Below, in pieces: positions 1 through 11,265 of a stretch of 64,000 nucleotides of DNA. Below the pieces are notes generated by a model. The model saw nothing but the letters and a program-made list of their open reading frames with translations, did not search any database and was not told the DNA's origin. The stretch covers positions 124,001-188,000 of the forward strand of contig NBIV01000126.1 of NCBI GenBank assembly GCA_003194525.1, given 5' to 3'. The stretch comes from Gracilariopsis chorda (lineage: Eukaryota > Rhodophyta > Florideophyceae > Gracilariales > Gracilariaceae). The position numbers and the translations under genes were made by a program. Position 1 is the first letter of the stretch, and every line of letters starts with the position of its first letter.

Positions 1-1887
1 GTCTTAAAGAGAGGTTCGCTACCTACAACTATGCCGTTTGCGCGACCATAAGGATGCTATTCTACTGCGCTTGGGCACATGATTGGGAAAATTGTGTATA
101 ATACAGGCTGCATTGAAGCACATTGATGTGCACCGTGGCAATGTCAATTGGGTTTCTTTGGAAAAGATTTGTGCTCCATTGGCCCGAAGATTGACACCGC
201 CTACACGAATTTGGAAGACTACCGCCTGATTGGACGCAGCAAGGGTTTGCCTGTTCGCTTGCCGTCAGATATATCCACGTTTGAGACGTGTTCAACGGGG
301 CTGATAGAAGTTGAGGGTGTCGAGAGTGACAGACCGTACACGTGCTCGGCCGATTCGCGCCACTAGGCTAAATCCTTTGATTACCATTGGCTAGTCGTTC
401 GGAGGGGAAAAAATGTGCGTTTATTGATGTGTTCTAAGGGGTCAACTTGCTCATTGTCAGAGCAACTGTTAGGTAGGTTAGACAAGTAGAAACGGCCTTC
501 GGCCTTATGCGGCGCTGCGCGCTCCGTAGTTTTTGTAGCTTTTTTGTTTTAGTAGAGCTCGGAGGCTCTCCGAGTACTTTGCTGGCTTGCACTCACAATA
601 GTGCTCGTACAACCCCGGGGCGCAGCGGCGCCTAGAGTATGTGGAAGCGTAGAAATTTGTGTGTAGGTGGCTAAATTGACTGCAGTGTCAGCCAATGAGG
701 GGAAAGCGCCACACTTAGCTTTCTGTAACTGGCTGGCACTGCAGTCATTATCGGTGTGCCAGCCATTAAAGAGCCAGATTTGCTGCTGCTGCTGCTGCTG
801 AATGTTTTTAATGGCAGGGAGGCGTTGCGCCAAATGGTAGTTTTGCGTGCGCAAACGGGGGCATGCAAAGTGATTTTGTTGCGCAATGCCTCCCATCAGT
901 CAACAACACCCCCTTCATACATGAGCAAATCATTAAGAGTGGGGTGTTGAGATACTCAAGTTCATAACTTATACGTTTTGAAATCCCTCTGGAGTTTTAA
1001 ACTAATTTGACCTGCAACGGCCGAGAAAGAACCAGAGCAACCAAACTCAGTATTTGAAAGAAAGTTTTAAGTGCCAAGAATTTCATTCAAACATAGTAAG
1101 TTTGGCAGTCTATTATAGTTACACGAAATTAGAAAAACGGTGTCGATCAATCCAGTTAATGAACTTGGCATATCAATGTTGATTAAATTCATTTTTTCTC
1201 TACTCTAAATATCTCGTAGTATACCTGGTGATTTTGCTAACCATATTTCGCCTTTTTTTAATCAGGTGTCTAATCATATGTATTTACAACTATAGAAATT
1301 TTGCGTTGCATTAAAAAGTGATTATGGGTCTGTTCGTGAACAATATTTTACAAATAACCACGTCATACAAAATCACAAAATATTGTGGCTCGGATACAGT
1401 TTTTAGTGAGTCATTGTAGTGTCCATAGCAGTAATTAGGAGTCGCAAAATTGTTGAAAAGTGCTTCAAAGCGATGTGGTTAAAAACATTGGAAAGCAATA
1501 TATAAAATAGAGATAAAAGGTTATTTAGGTATCTGGTGATGGGTCATTTAGTTTATTTTTATCGAAAGCTTCAACTGGTTTGATTTTATTTTACGTCCTT
1601 AATCATTTACATGACATGAGATATTGTCATATGGTTCCGCTCTTTAAACCATTCCACACTTTCAGCGGTGTTTTGAATGATTTGTATTAGCACCTGTTAC
1701 ATTTAGTTACTGTTTACCTTTGTTTGAGTAGAATCTCCAAAATCAGTATTAACGTGTTGGTTTCATTCCGTTTTATTTTAGTCAGTATGCTGAAAAGATT
1801 GGCTATCTATTTGACGTTTTGACGGGTTTCAAAGCCGAGTTGACTTCGTTTGGGACACACTGGCAATATGACATGACAATATGCTTT
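1..1887. other. no recognisable gene
   Basis: Short ORFs occur on both strands (for example 148-366 +, 549-896 -), but none shows a known domain, signal peptide or sustained coding character. The only distinct structure is a (CTG)6 trinucleotide run at about 781-800, flanked by an imperfect inverted repeat (GCCATTAAA near 762 and TTTAATGGC near 807). The remainder is AT-rich. Confidence 0.5.
781..800. repeat. CTG trinucleotide microsatellite (6 units)
   Basis: Six perfect CTG units are visible. On the minus strand they read as a run of glutamines in an otherwise unrecognised ORF. Confidence 0.8.
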
Positions 1888-2826
1888 TGTGGGGCAACGC
1901 CAAAGGCGTAGAAATCGCGGTCATGCTACTCATTGAAGTGTGACGTGGTTAACGTGACAGCTCTACCGTAAATGAGTTGGACCTGTACGAGTTGATGCCA
2001 ATGGGATGGTTTACTGTGCTAAGTTTCACCTAGGAAGGTAGGAATCTAGAATGGATTGCAGAATGAATGGACGCGGGTGCGCGTGTGTGACAGCACCATG
2101 CTGTAGTGTCATTTTTTACTTCGGTTGACCCCTCAGAATGCCTGACACTGGCCTGGCCACGTGATTGGAGCTAAAAAGGTGTGCACTATTGTATTTAGTT
2201 ATAATAATTTATTTTGTAGTGTACCTACTTAGGTGAACGCAACTTCCTCGTCGCGAGCACTAAGTAAAGGTAATCCGAGACTTCGCTCATTCACGATCGT
2301 TCAGTTTGATGTGAGGTATCCGGCTCTGAATTGTGACGTCGTTGCGCCGTGTAATACCCATCGTGGAGGGTCATTGCATTTGGTTCGCTCAATTCAACCG
2401 CTCGGTAAGAAAACAGATACTTCTTGTTATAATTGTCGTGTAACATTTACTTACTGTAGGGTACTGGTATTGTCCCTGTATTGGTATTGGGTACTTTTCC
2501 TGCTACATCCCGTGCATGGGAATCCTCGGTTGGGTCGGTTTCCGCTTTTTGCACTACCCACCGGGTGGTTTTTCTCCGTCCTCGAAATAAACCCTTCACC
2601 GGGTATATTGTAAACCGCTGCATCGCGTGGCACACCGGTTTCTCGCTTTACCGTCTTTCTGGATGCGGTTCACCTTTCTTTATCTATCTCTGTGGTCAAT
2701 CCGAAAAACTTACGGAGCTACACCCGTAATACAGGTATACAGAAGACTCTGTCACTGGGTCTGTCTTCACAGGTAGCAAGGCCCTGAGCACCAGTTTGAT
2801 ACACAACCTACGGGTATTGCGAAACA
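1888..2826 (+). repeat. probable decayed solo LTR, gypsy-B family
   Basis: It starts TGTGGGGCAACGCC, like the start of the gypsy-B LTR (TGTAGTGCAACGCC, minus strand at 59,342) and of the solo LTR at 51,813. It ends GGGTATTGCGAAACA, like their GCATTGCACCACA and TTTTGCACCACA ends. An internal AT-rich block followed by CTACTTAGG occurs at the equivalent place in the solo LTR at 51.8 kb. An AATAAA lies at about 2,586. The flanking duplication is not clean (CTTT against CTTA), so the limits are approximate. Confidence 0.45.
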
Positions 2827-3993
2827 CTTATGTCAGAGAAGTCGTGGCCGACCACATGGACAACGTAAACTCCAAAATAAAATACACATACTAATTAAAA
2901 AGTTAGAAGACACCTCACACGGTAGAGCAGTTATCAAATGGTCATGAAACACTCCAGAGAGATCTTTGCAAAGGCATCAAGGTACCCTGGTTTTATGCCA
3001 CATCATCGTGACCACACCTGTAACTGATCTTTGTCAAGTCATATAAAACTCCATCAGCGTTGGGAAATTCGCACGTCATCACACGACTAGATCTGGCACT
3101 GAAGTCAGGACACCGTCTAAATACGGAGGCCGATGAGAATACCGTGCATAATGCCCTTAAACTCGAAAGATTTCTTATCGACTAGTAGCAATGATCGAAC
3201 TAGGCTACACTCTTTATATAAACCGCGAATGATCCACCAAGCCTCAACTCGGATCCTAACCATCGACTCCAAACCAGTTCAACCATTGGACTTTTGTTTC
3301 TAACAGTACTTTAAGAACAAAATCTATCCGAGATGGTACATTTTCATTCAAACTGTATCTTAACTAATATATCGGAAGGATGAGTTCTTTTAAAGTAAAT
3401 ACGAGGTTTGAAAGGTAGGAAAAGAGATTCTTGGTGTATTTTAAAGGCGATTTAGAGGCATGGTTTTGAAGAGGCGGAATTTAACATTGACAAAATACGA
3501 AGTATAAACCACATCTGCGTCTATCATGTACAAAATTATAGTACAACATCTAGGAAGCTGCTACATCAGTTATGGTGCTAGAAGCGTCTCAACGCGTTTT
3601 AAAAAAGACGACAACTGCACAGAAATAGTCGTAAAACAGCTCAGAAAAGCAATTTGGACAGTTTATTTCGATTTCTGACACACTGAAAATAACATGAAAC
3701 GCTCGGCATTTCTTGATAGTTCTCAAAACGATCTGCAGCAAAATATATAGAACATATTAGGCGGAAGAAGATCTAAAAACTGTTCAAGGAAAAAAAGATC
3801 ACGACCGGCTCTTAGGGTCGTTTTTTCTGCTTCCTTGAGAGGCGACGCCGAGTTACAAAAGCTCTTGTCCAGCACAAAATCTGGCAGAACCTCTCCGGTC
3901 CCTGTTTTGCCCTTCCGTTAAGGTTAGGATAACTTTCAATCTCATAAGGTAGAGATGCACTCTCGATCACTCTCAGATTGATCTCTCTAAGAT
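2827..3993. other. no gene seen
   Basis: AT-rich sequence with no long ORF and no recognisable repeat ends. The ORF at 3,812-4,012 (-) has no known domain and overlaps the start of the copia LTR repeat. Confidence 0.5.
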
Positions 3994-4107
3994 TGTGGCG
4001 ACGCGCACACACCTGGGCTCATTCCAGGAGCTCATCCGCCCATAAAGACACCCAGCGTCACCACTTTGACCGCGGCCGTTCATGGACATCTGTTCTGTCA
4101 CCATAGG
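3994..4107 (+). repeat. left LTR remnant of copia-A
   Basis: Matches about 12,719-12,830 over the run from GTGGCGACGCGCACACACC through the CATCTGTTCT stretch. The 12,642-12,718 part of the right LTR has no clear counterpart on this side. Confidence 0.6.
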
Positions 4108-6201
4108 TTATGGACCCAGGAGACGCTCAGATCACCGCCAGACTCTCAAGATTCCCTCAACGAAAGAGCAGATCTAATAAACACTCTTATCATCAGGATT
4201 TCCTTCACAACTGCCAAATTCTTCACGAAGAATCATTCTTCTCCAGGCTCTGAGTCTTTGCCATTTCCCCCAGCTCTACTCCATCTATTATGGACACTCT
4301 CTCTCAGAGTTCTTAGCCCACTATCTCAAACACCAACTTCGAAATCTTTAAAGACGCTTTAGTTATCAACGCCGCCTTGCTAGATGGTGAATCTCTTCTC
4401 CAATATGACATCGCAGCTCCAGTGGACCCTCCTGCTGCTGCCTCTCATACTAAGAAAGTCTATAAGGTGAAAGTGTTGACTATGCAAAGCCTTCCAAACA
4501 GTATCATGGAAAAAATTCCCACTGACATTCTCGCAAAGTCTCACGTGCACCCTAACCATCCCAGAACAACAGATCATTTCTCAACACTATCTCAACACTG
4601 TTAGAGCCTCTCTCGTTCATAGCCATGCCCCGCTAACATATTGGCACGAAGGCTCCACTGACGCTGGCTTTAAGTACAACATCATATACCACTCCTCTAT
4701 TCAAAACCTGCCTTACACCATATAGTTCGGTCAACATCCTCAAATCCAACACATCTTTCCCTCTGGCCAGCTTTGTACTATTCTTCGCCTGCAGTCCCAT
4801 AGAAAGAAACTGCAACGCCGTGCAGACCCTGTGCGGTACCTTCACCCGGTAATTAGAATCCACGTCAAAGTCTGGAACATACTACTTAATCGAGAACAAT
4901 CCTGCCATGCAATTCTTCTTCTTTTTTTTCTTCTTCTTTTTTATGGGCACACATTACCTGATTACGGCATTGTGGTAGAATCTAACTCTACAGGGGAGCT
5001 TTTCTTCGTCTAGCATGCTAAACTCTATATACGTAAAGCTCCTCGGAAAGAAAGATTTTCTCTGTCCCGTAGTACCAATCTCTATTCATGTCCCCGGAAT
5101 GTAGCCGATGACTGCTGCTTGCTCTCACCTTGCAGCAGCCGTGTTGCGCTCACTAGCTACTATCTCGGAACATGGAAAGATTAGTACCAAGCTTCTACGG
5201 GAAGACCCGAGATCGGATCCATTTCGTTCTGACGCGACTCGCCTTTTCCATTCTTTTCTCTGCTATTCCTTCCCTTTACACCAGAGGACGTCAGCTAAGG
5301 GGCACACCACGACAAGGCGGATTCCAATTTGCCTCGTTTTCGTCGTCTAGAAGCACTAATGACGTTCTACCCACCCTTTCCTCTTTACCCTTGGCGATTT
5401 CGGGTAGTTGAACCGACCTAACACACGTGCTTTTCTTCAATCCTGGCGCAAGTTCCGTAAAAACCCTGTAAAACCATTCAGATCCTTGTACGGGCGGGCC
5501 TGTTTTCTTCCATTATCCATGCAATTGACTTTCAACCCTACCACCCCACCGAGTATCCATGCACCAACCTCTTTCGCTCATTCCACGCTCTCCCCTTGAA
5601 ATTAACCCATACATCTCAACACCCACGATTAAGACAGGAAGCCTGTCGCTATCCTGATGCACACTATTGGGCCATTGCTCACGACGCCGAACTCGATGAG
5701 CTTGACGACATGTGTGCCATACACTGGATGTCCGACCTTCCACCCCACACCAAAACCATTCCCACTACAACGCAATACCGGTACAAAATCTCTCCCACCA
5801 ATGACATCACCGCTCGGAAGGCCCGCTGTGCGGTTCGTGGAGATTTCATGATCCACAATGAGCACTTCGATCCACAATCTCCTGCATCATACAATGTCGA
5901 CAAAAACTGCTAATCGCACTCTCTTGTCACTTGCTGCAAAGCTCAACCTCCACCTTGAACACATATACATGTAGCTTGTCTGCCTCCACGAAAAGTATGA
6001 GAACGACAAACCTGTCTTCATAGGCCACCACCCTGCATTGATGGCTTCTTCAAGCATAAGAAGCGTTCGGGTAAACTGATTGGCAACCTCTATGGCACAC
6101 TCCCATCCTCCTTCATTTATACCAAAGGACCCTATCAATATCATACTGCCAATAACTACACAACCTTGAAATCGAACTCCAACCTTTTTCACCGTCAGTA
6201 C
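4108..6201 (+). pseudogene. copia-A 5' coding remnant (gag start, integrase, start of reverse transcriptase)
   Basis: Reading across frames gives a start ATG at 4,111, within the primer site, then copia-like integrase text near 4,600-4,900 (LTYWHE, FPSGQLC, HRKKLQRRADPVRYLHP). The beginning of a copia reverse transcriptase follows at 5,650-5,975 (ARKARCAVRGDFM, FDPQSPASYNVDKN, LNLHLEHIYM). Stops and frameshifts are frequent. A pyrimidine-rich (TTC)n tract at about 4,915-4,943 sits in the middle. The chain resumes after the gypsy insertion at 11,642. Confidence 0.7.
6197..6201 (+). repeat. target-site duplication AGTAC (left copy)
   Basis: AGTAC directly precedes the left gypsy-A LTR and directly follows the right LTR at 11,637-11,641. 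Five bases is the usual duplication for Ty3/gypsy integrases. Confidence 0.9.
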
Positions 6202-6572
6202 TGTTGATGATCTAAGCAATTCTCCGAGATGCATTCTTACGTTCCGATAAGAGGAACGCGATTCAAGGTGAATCGCAGCGTATTGCATGGCAAGTCGCGC
6301 AGCGCACACGCAACCCGCGGAACAGGACTGAAGTTGATTCGCATAGAATTGCGCGGCACACCGCGCAATGTACACGCAATGCCGAAAACGTTCAAGCCTC
6401 CCAGCATAGGAGAGAGCACATTAGAAATAGAATATAAAAGCCGACTCTTAGAGGAAGAACTCTAAGGGAAGGAGGCAGCCTCAGTAGGACTTCTGAGGTC
6501 TTTGTGCCTGTCAACTTTGCCCGACAAGCCTACGCACCGTCGGCTCTCTCTTCGTAGCGTATCCGATCAACA
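6202..6572 (+). repeat. gypsy-A 5' LTR
   Basis: TG...CA ends with the 8-bp terminal inverted repeat TGTTGATC-like/GATCAACA. Internal perfect stems include CGTTCC/GGAACG (6,240-6,258), GCGATTC/GAATCGC (6,258-6,276), ATTGCGCGG/CCGCGCAAT (6,348-6,369) and CTTAGAG/CTCTAAG (6,447-6,466). Confidence 0.95.
6432..6440 (+). promoter_or_regulatory. candidate TATA box of gypsy-A LTR
   Basis: ATATAAAAG lies in the left LTR (and its copy in the right LTR), about 10 bases before a perfect 7-bp stem-loop at 6,447-6,466 that would fall at or near the start of the transcript. Confidence 0.6.
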
Positions 6573-6618
6573 AAGCGCTTTGAGACGTCAAATCGTACCG
6601 AGACGTTACAAGGAGAGC

Positions 6619-9600
6619 ATGTCGAACTACGGATTAGTGAACACGATTCAACCGCCATCCCTGGCAAAAGCAACCCAACCGGAGTTAATTCGATTTGAGA
6701 CTAACTACTCTGCATATGTTCAACGTGTGGAAGAAATCAACGCCAGTAGACCGGCTAATCAACGAATCAAGGCAGCTACGATTCGCCAGTGCATCACGCC
6801 AAAACTAGTGCACAGCTTGTGTATCCTAGGAAGAATAGAAGGGGCCTGCAAAGCGGAGGAGGCGACAGATGAAGCGGTGAAAAGTTGGTTTGAATCACGT
6901 CTGGCCCACAGCTCAAGAGACTTGAACGATCGCGTCGAAGAAGCCATATCGAGGGTCACGTATACGCTCACGCCTAGAGACCCAGCTGGGACAGCAGAAC
7001 AGTTCGTATTGGACGTGATCACCGCACTAGACGAACATAACTCTTCGGAAGTGATAACCGAAACAGATCGTTGTAAGCAACTTGTGACGAAACTGGTTTA
7101 CAAAGTGGAGCCCCCTGAGCTAAAGCAGCTATTGAAAGACCAAATGGGTATGTATACCGCCGAGCAGAAGGGCAATCTGACTTTCTTCGCAAACACACTA
7201 TCCACACTTGCAGATCAAGTGCACGCCGTCCAGACAGCGACCTTCAAGCTCAAGCGAAAGCAAAGCAGTAGCCAGCATAGAAATGCGAACAACAAGTCAA
7301 ACCAGGAGCCGCCAACAAAGGCCGCGAAAAACGGTCGCACCGTACGCGAACGCCTTGGAAGACGGGAAGAGGAACCAAGCCACGCCAAGAGAGGCGAGAA
7401 ATGGAACAAACCTTGTTTGAACAAAGAAGAATGCGACGGAATCCACACTATCAGTAAGTGCCCTGTGACTTCTAAGGAGAAAAGGCGAGAACTTTTGGAC
7501 GAACTGTTCGGGAACAAGAAGCAGCGCGGGAAGAGCGCAAAGATCTCGTCCGTTCGTTCGACACCGCGAACGATTCCGAACGAAGAAGAAGGGCGATACG
7601 CAATTATGCTCAATGGAATCGAGGAAGTCGGACTAGGAGATTCAGGTGCAGACTTCTCGACGATTTCATCGAATGTCCTCGCCGCAATCCGGGAGAAGCA
7701 TCCCGAAACTCCATACCAGCGACTCGCATCTCCAATGGTCTTAGAACCTGCGGTAAAAGGGAATAACGAAACTTGTACCTCGACGGCTATCGCAAAGACC
7801 CAGCTGTGCCTGACGATCATCCTCCCAAACACCGGGCTCCCTGTACGCATCCGAGATGTCGAGTTCCTAGTCGCAGACGAAGACATGGCCGAAGTGCTGC
7901 TGGGAAGACCACTCCTCAAGGCAATAGGATTCGATTTCGGGAAACATCTGCAGCAGGTAGGCGCAACAATCAGCGGTATGTCGGAAAAAGAACTTATGGA
8001 GAAGACCGCGCGGCTATCTGCAACTGCGTTTAGAGGCCTAAGCTACCAGGAAGCCGATGACGATCCAGTAGAGCTCCCGGAATGTCTGCATGCAGGTTTC
8101 GGGATCGACTCCGACGAATCCATCCAGAAAGCGATCGACCAGGCGGTCAAGGAAGCCGCAAGCAACGGAATGTCTCGAGAAGGAGTGCAGTCCCTCAGGA
8201 AGCTGTTACAGGAACATCGGGATTGTCTTGGCATCAAACTCGGAGTACATCCACCGGCAAAGGTACGACCACTGTCAGTGAAGCTCAAGCCCAACGCAAA
8301 GCCTTTCCGATGCGCACAGCGTCGATACGCACCCAACCAGAGGAAGTTCATCCGACACACGGTGCAACAGCTGGAAAAGATAGGAGCAGTATACAAGAAC
8401 CCTACTGCGCGTTGGGCCAGCTCAGCACTGGCCGTCCCAAAACCAGGATCGGAAAAGCTCCGCTTCACAGTGGACCTGCGAGGAACTAACGCACGAACGC
8501 TCCCGCTCCAATCAGCCATGCCGCACTTGGAATCTCTCTTGCAGAACTGCAGCGAAAGCGAGTGCTTCGCAAACATCGACTTCACCCATGGCTACTGGCA
8601 AATACCCCTTGACCAGGCCTCACAGGAGATAATGTCCATACAGACGCCAGACGGAGTGTACTCACCGACAAGAATGCTGCAAGGCGGGACGGATTCTGGA
8701 AACCACTTTCAATCTGTCACAAGCGAACACTTCGCACAGAAGGTGAAACGCATGCTACAGTGGCTCGACGATTTCCTGATGTACGCTAAGACCGAGAAGG
8801 AACTGCTATCGGACATAGAAATGTTCTTGATTGTGTGCAAAAACATTGGTTTCAAAGTCAACCCTGCGAAATCTTGTTTCTTTTGTAACGAAGTGAAGTT
8901 TTGCGGAAGGATCATATCTCGGGAAGGAGTTCGATTCCACCCACGCAACCTCGAAGCACTATTGACAATGCGAATGCCGCAGATGGGCGGCGAGTTGCAA
9001 CAGCTAATGTGTGCCACCAACTGGATGCGCACCTCTATCCCCAACTACTCTCAGACAGTACAACCTCTGCACGATCTACTAGAACTCGCGTACAAGAAGG
9101 CTGGGAAACGAACGAAGAAAAGCGTGGAGAAGGTTCGTGTAAGCGACTCTTGGGGGACGACACACACAGATGCTTTTAACAGAATAATATCCCAGCTGGC
9201 GGCCGCGACGAAGCTCTCCCTCCCGAAAGAAGGGTACCGAACGTGCCTCTTTACGGACGCTTCTGACGAGCACTGGGCCGCCATTCTGACGCAGTCACCC
9301 GAAGCTGAAGATCACATACCAGTTCACACTCAAACACACGAGCCGCTGTGCTTCCTATCCGGCGCGTTCAGGGGTTCAGCTGAGAGATGGAGCGTCCCAG
9401 AAAAGGAAGGATACGCCATCGTAGAAGCAATGTGCAGGATGGACTATCTTACCGCTGGAAGGGAAACCTCGATCTATACGGACCACGCCAACCTCGTGTA
9501 CATCTATGATCCCTACGGGCAGAATCCTGGAGTCGCTCGTCATACCGCGAATAAACTCATGCGATGGGCTCTAAAACTGAGTGCATTCCGCTACGTCATC

Positions 9601-11238
9601 GAACATGTTCCCGGAGAAAAGAACGTCTGGGCCGACATGCTGACTAGATGGGCTGTTGAGCCGAAGAAGACCGTCCACCCATCCAATGTGGGAAGAATAA
9701 GCGCACTTATGGTAGCACCAATCAACCCTGGTCTCAACGAAGCCTTTGACTGGCCTTCAAGGCAGGAAATCTCGGTATCACAGCACAACCACGCCGCCGA
9801 AGCTCCGAGATCACTCTCCAAGAAAAAAAAGCCGTGGGAACTGAAGTCTGGTCAAGTATGGATACCCCAATCAGATAATCAGCTACGCCTCAGACTGCTT
9901 ATCGCAGCACATACTGGAAGGGGAGGCCATAGAGCTTCTCAGACCACGCTGGAATCATTACTTGAACACTTCTGGTGGAAGGATCTTCGACAAGACACCC
10001 AACAGTTCGTACGGTCCTGTTTTCATTGCATCGCAACCGAGCCCGGTTGCACCGTGCCAAGGCCTTTGGGACACACAATGCACGCAAGCAAACCGAACGA
10101 AATAATTCACTTCGACTACTGCTACATGAAGAAAGGCGAAGGGGATTTGGTTTACGTATTGATCGTCAAGGACGACCTCTCGGGCTATGTTTGGCTGAAA
10201 CCTACAGCCGAAGCCGACGCAGAAGCAACAGCAACAATCCTACTGAACTGGTTTGCCTCATTCGGAGTGTCAAAATGTTGGATATCGGACAAAGGCAGCC
10301 ACTTCAAGAACAAGCTGGTCGAACGTATCTCCGACGCATTGAAGGCCAAGCACCATTTCACGCTCCCGTACTGCCCGTGGAGCAACGGTTCGGTGGAAGT
10401 TGTATGCCGGGAACTTCTCAGAATGTCTAGAGCAATACTCTCCGAGTTCCAGCTACCGCAAACCGCCTGGCCGTCTGTTATCACACTCATTCAGTCCGCC
10501 CTCAACAACTCACCAACACGCAGACTAAACGGGAAATGCCCTCTAACGGTTTTCACAGGCCTTCCAAGAGATTCGCCACTTTCTGCCATCATTAAGAACC
10601 ACAACTTCAGAAAGGTAGAGTGCGTTAAGACGGAAACGGTAAAAGCACTAGGAAACATCGAGAAGTTTCACGATTCACTTTCAAAGATACACCGTGAGTG
10701 TGCTGATCGTTCAAAGAGGCAGCGAAAAAACGCCGTCGACTCACACAATCGCCGAACCGGAGTACGTCCAATTAACTTCTGCGAAGGGGATTACGTTCTT
10801 CGAGGCGTACTGCAGAAGCACGCTGGATCTAAAATGAATCTAAAATGGTTGGGACCATCTAGAGTAACGAATTGCAGAGATAACTACGTCTTCGAAGTAG
10901 AGAATCTGCTAAACGGAAACAAAGAATGGGTACACGGTCGTCGTTCAAAGTTTTTCCGTAACAAGGACTTTGAAGTTACGCAAGAAATCAAAGATCATCT
11001 AGCCTACCAAGCGAACGAACTGCTGACGATCGAGGAGTTTAGGGATATCAGAAGACTTTCAGGCAGGATACAACTACTCGTCAAATGGAACGGATTCAGT
11101 GACGAAGAAACCGACTGGGTATCTTTTGATTCTCTCGAACAGGACGTGCCTGTACTACTGAAAGAATACATCGAAGATCTGCGAACGTCAGGAACACAGC
11201 GCCAGCGCCGAATTGCTCGTGACATCGATCTGCAATAA
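6619..11238 (+). CDS. Gag-Pol polyprotein of chromovirus gypsy-A (1,539 aa)
   Basis: Single ORF holding all retrotransposon functions in chromovirus order. A capsid-like N-terminal ~250 residues is followed by a zinc-knuckle-like C-X5-C-X3-H-X4-C from residue ~266. The aspartic protease has DSGAD (D341), and the reverse transcriptase has WLDD (D717/D718) instead of the usual YxDD. RNase H has TDAS (D880). The integrase has an HHCC finger near 1,097-1,137 and a D1166-D1224-E1260 triad with the canonical 35-residue D-E spacing. A C-terminal chromodomain lies at ~1,466-1,525. The frame is open upstream to 6,502, inside the LTR; I prefer the ATG at 6,619 because it is the first downstream of the LTR, but a start at 6,502 cannot be excluded. 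Function: reverse transcription and integration, with the chromodomain probably steering integration to chromatin marks (known for chromoviruses). Confidence 0.95.
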   Translation: MSNYGLVNTIQPPSLAKATQPELIRFETNYSAYVQRVEEINASRPANQRIKAATIRQCITPKLVHSLCILGRIEGACKAEEATDEAVKSWFESRLAHSSRDLNDRVEEAISRVTYTLTPRDPAGTAEQFVLDVITALDEHNSSEVITETDRCKQLVTKLVYKVEPPELKQLLKDQMGMYTAEQKGNLTFFANTLSTLADQVHAVQTATFKLKRKQSSSQHRNANNKSNQEPPTKAAKNGRTVRERLGRREEEPSHAKRGEKWNKPCLNKEECDGIHTISKCPVTSKEKRRELLDELFGNKKQRGKSAKISSVRSTPRTIPNEEEGRYAIMLNGIEEVGLGDSGADFSTISSNVLAAIREKHPETPYQRLASPMVLEPAVKGNNETCTSTAIAKTQLCLTIILPNTGLPVRIRDVEFLVADEDMAEVLLGRPLLKAIGFDFGKHLQQVGATISGMSEKELMEKTARLSATAFRGLSYQEADDDPVELPECLHAGFGIDSDESIQKAIDQAVKEAASNGMSREGVQSLRKLLQEHRDCLGIKLGVHPPAKVRPLSVKLKPNAKPFRCAQRRYAPNQRKFIRHTVQQLEKIGAVYKNPTARWASSALAVPKPGSEKLRFTVDLRGTNARTLPLQSAMPHLESLLQNCSESECFANIDFTHGYWQIPLDQASQEIMSIQTPDGVYSPTRMLQGGTDSGNHFQSVTSEHFAQKVKRMLQWLDDFLMYAKTEKELLSDIEMFLIVCKNIGFKVNPAKSCFFCNEVKFCGRIISREGVRFHPRNLEALLTMRMPQMGGELQQLMCATNWMRTSIPNYSQTVQPLHDLLELAYKKAGKRTKKSVEKVRVSDSWGTTHTDAFNRIISQLAAATKLSLPKEGYRTCLFTDASDEHWAAILTQSPEAEDHIPVHTQTHEPLCFLSGAFRGSAERWSVPEKEGYAIVEAMCRMDYLTAGRETSIYTDHANLVYIYDPYGQNPGVARHTANKLMRWALKLSAFRYVIEHVPGEKNVWADMLTRWAVEPKKTVHPSNVGRISALMVAPINPGLNEAFDWPSRQEISVSQHNHAAEAPRSLSKKKKPWELKSGQVWIPQSDNQLRLRLLIAAHTGRGGHRASQTTLESLLEHFWWKDLRQDTQQFVRSCFHCIATEPGCTVPRPLGHTMHASKPNEIIHFDYCYMKKGEGDLVYVLIVKDDLSGYVWLKPTAEADAEATATILLNWFASFGVSKCWISDKGSHFKNKLVERISDALKAKHHFTLPYCPWSNGSVEVVCRELLRMSRAILSEFQLPQTAWPSVITLIQSALNNSPTRRLNGKCPLTVFTGLPRDSPLSAIIKNHNFRKVECVKTETVKALGNIEKFHDSLSKIHRECADRSKRQRKNAVDSHNRRTGVRPINFCEGDYVLRGVLQKHAGSKMNLKWLGPSRVTNCRDNYVFEVENLLNGNKEWVHGRRSKFFRNKDFEVTQEIKDHLAYQANELLTIEEFRDIRRLSGRIQLLVKWNGFSDEETDWVSFDSLEQDVPVLLKEYIEDLRTSGTQRQRRIARDIDLQ

Positions 11239-11256
11239 CCAAACTATCGCTTGATT

Positions 11257-11265
11257 ATGGGGGAC
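11257..11265 (+). promoter_or_regulatory. polypurine tract of gypsy-A
   Basis: TATGGGGGAC lies immediately before the 3' LTR and is the expected plus-strand priming site. Confidence 0.7.

Noticed and set aside
6502..6618. Upstream start of the gypsy-A polyprotein within the LTR
   Set aside because: The frame is open from 6,502, but these 39 codons lie mostly in the LTR and do not resemble Gag. The ATG at 6,619 is the first after the LTR. Kept only as an alternative.
7215..8585. Long minus-strand ORFs (7,215-7,919 and 8,043-8,585) under gypsy-A
   Set aside because: Both lie wholly opposite the intact Gag-Pol frame and have shadow-type Ser/Arg-rich composition.
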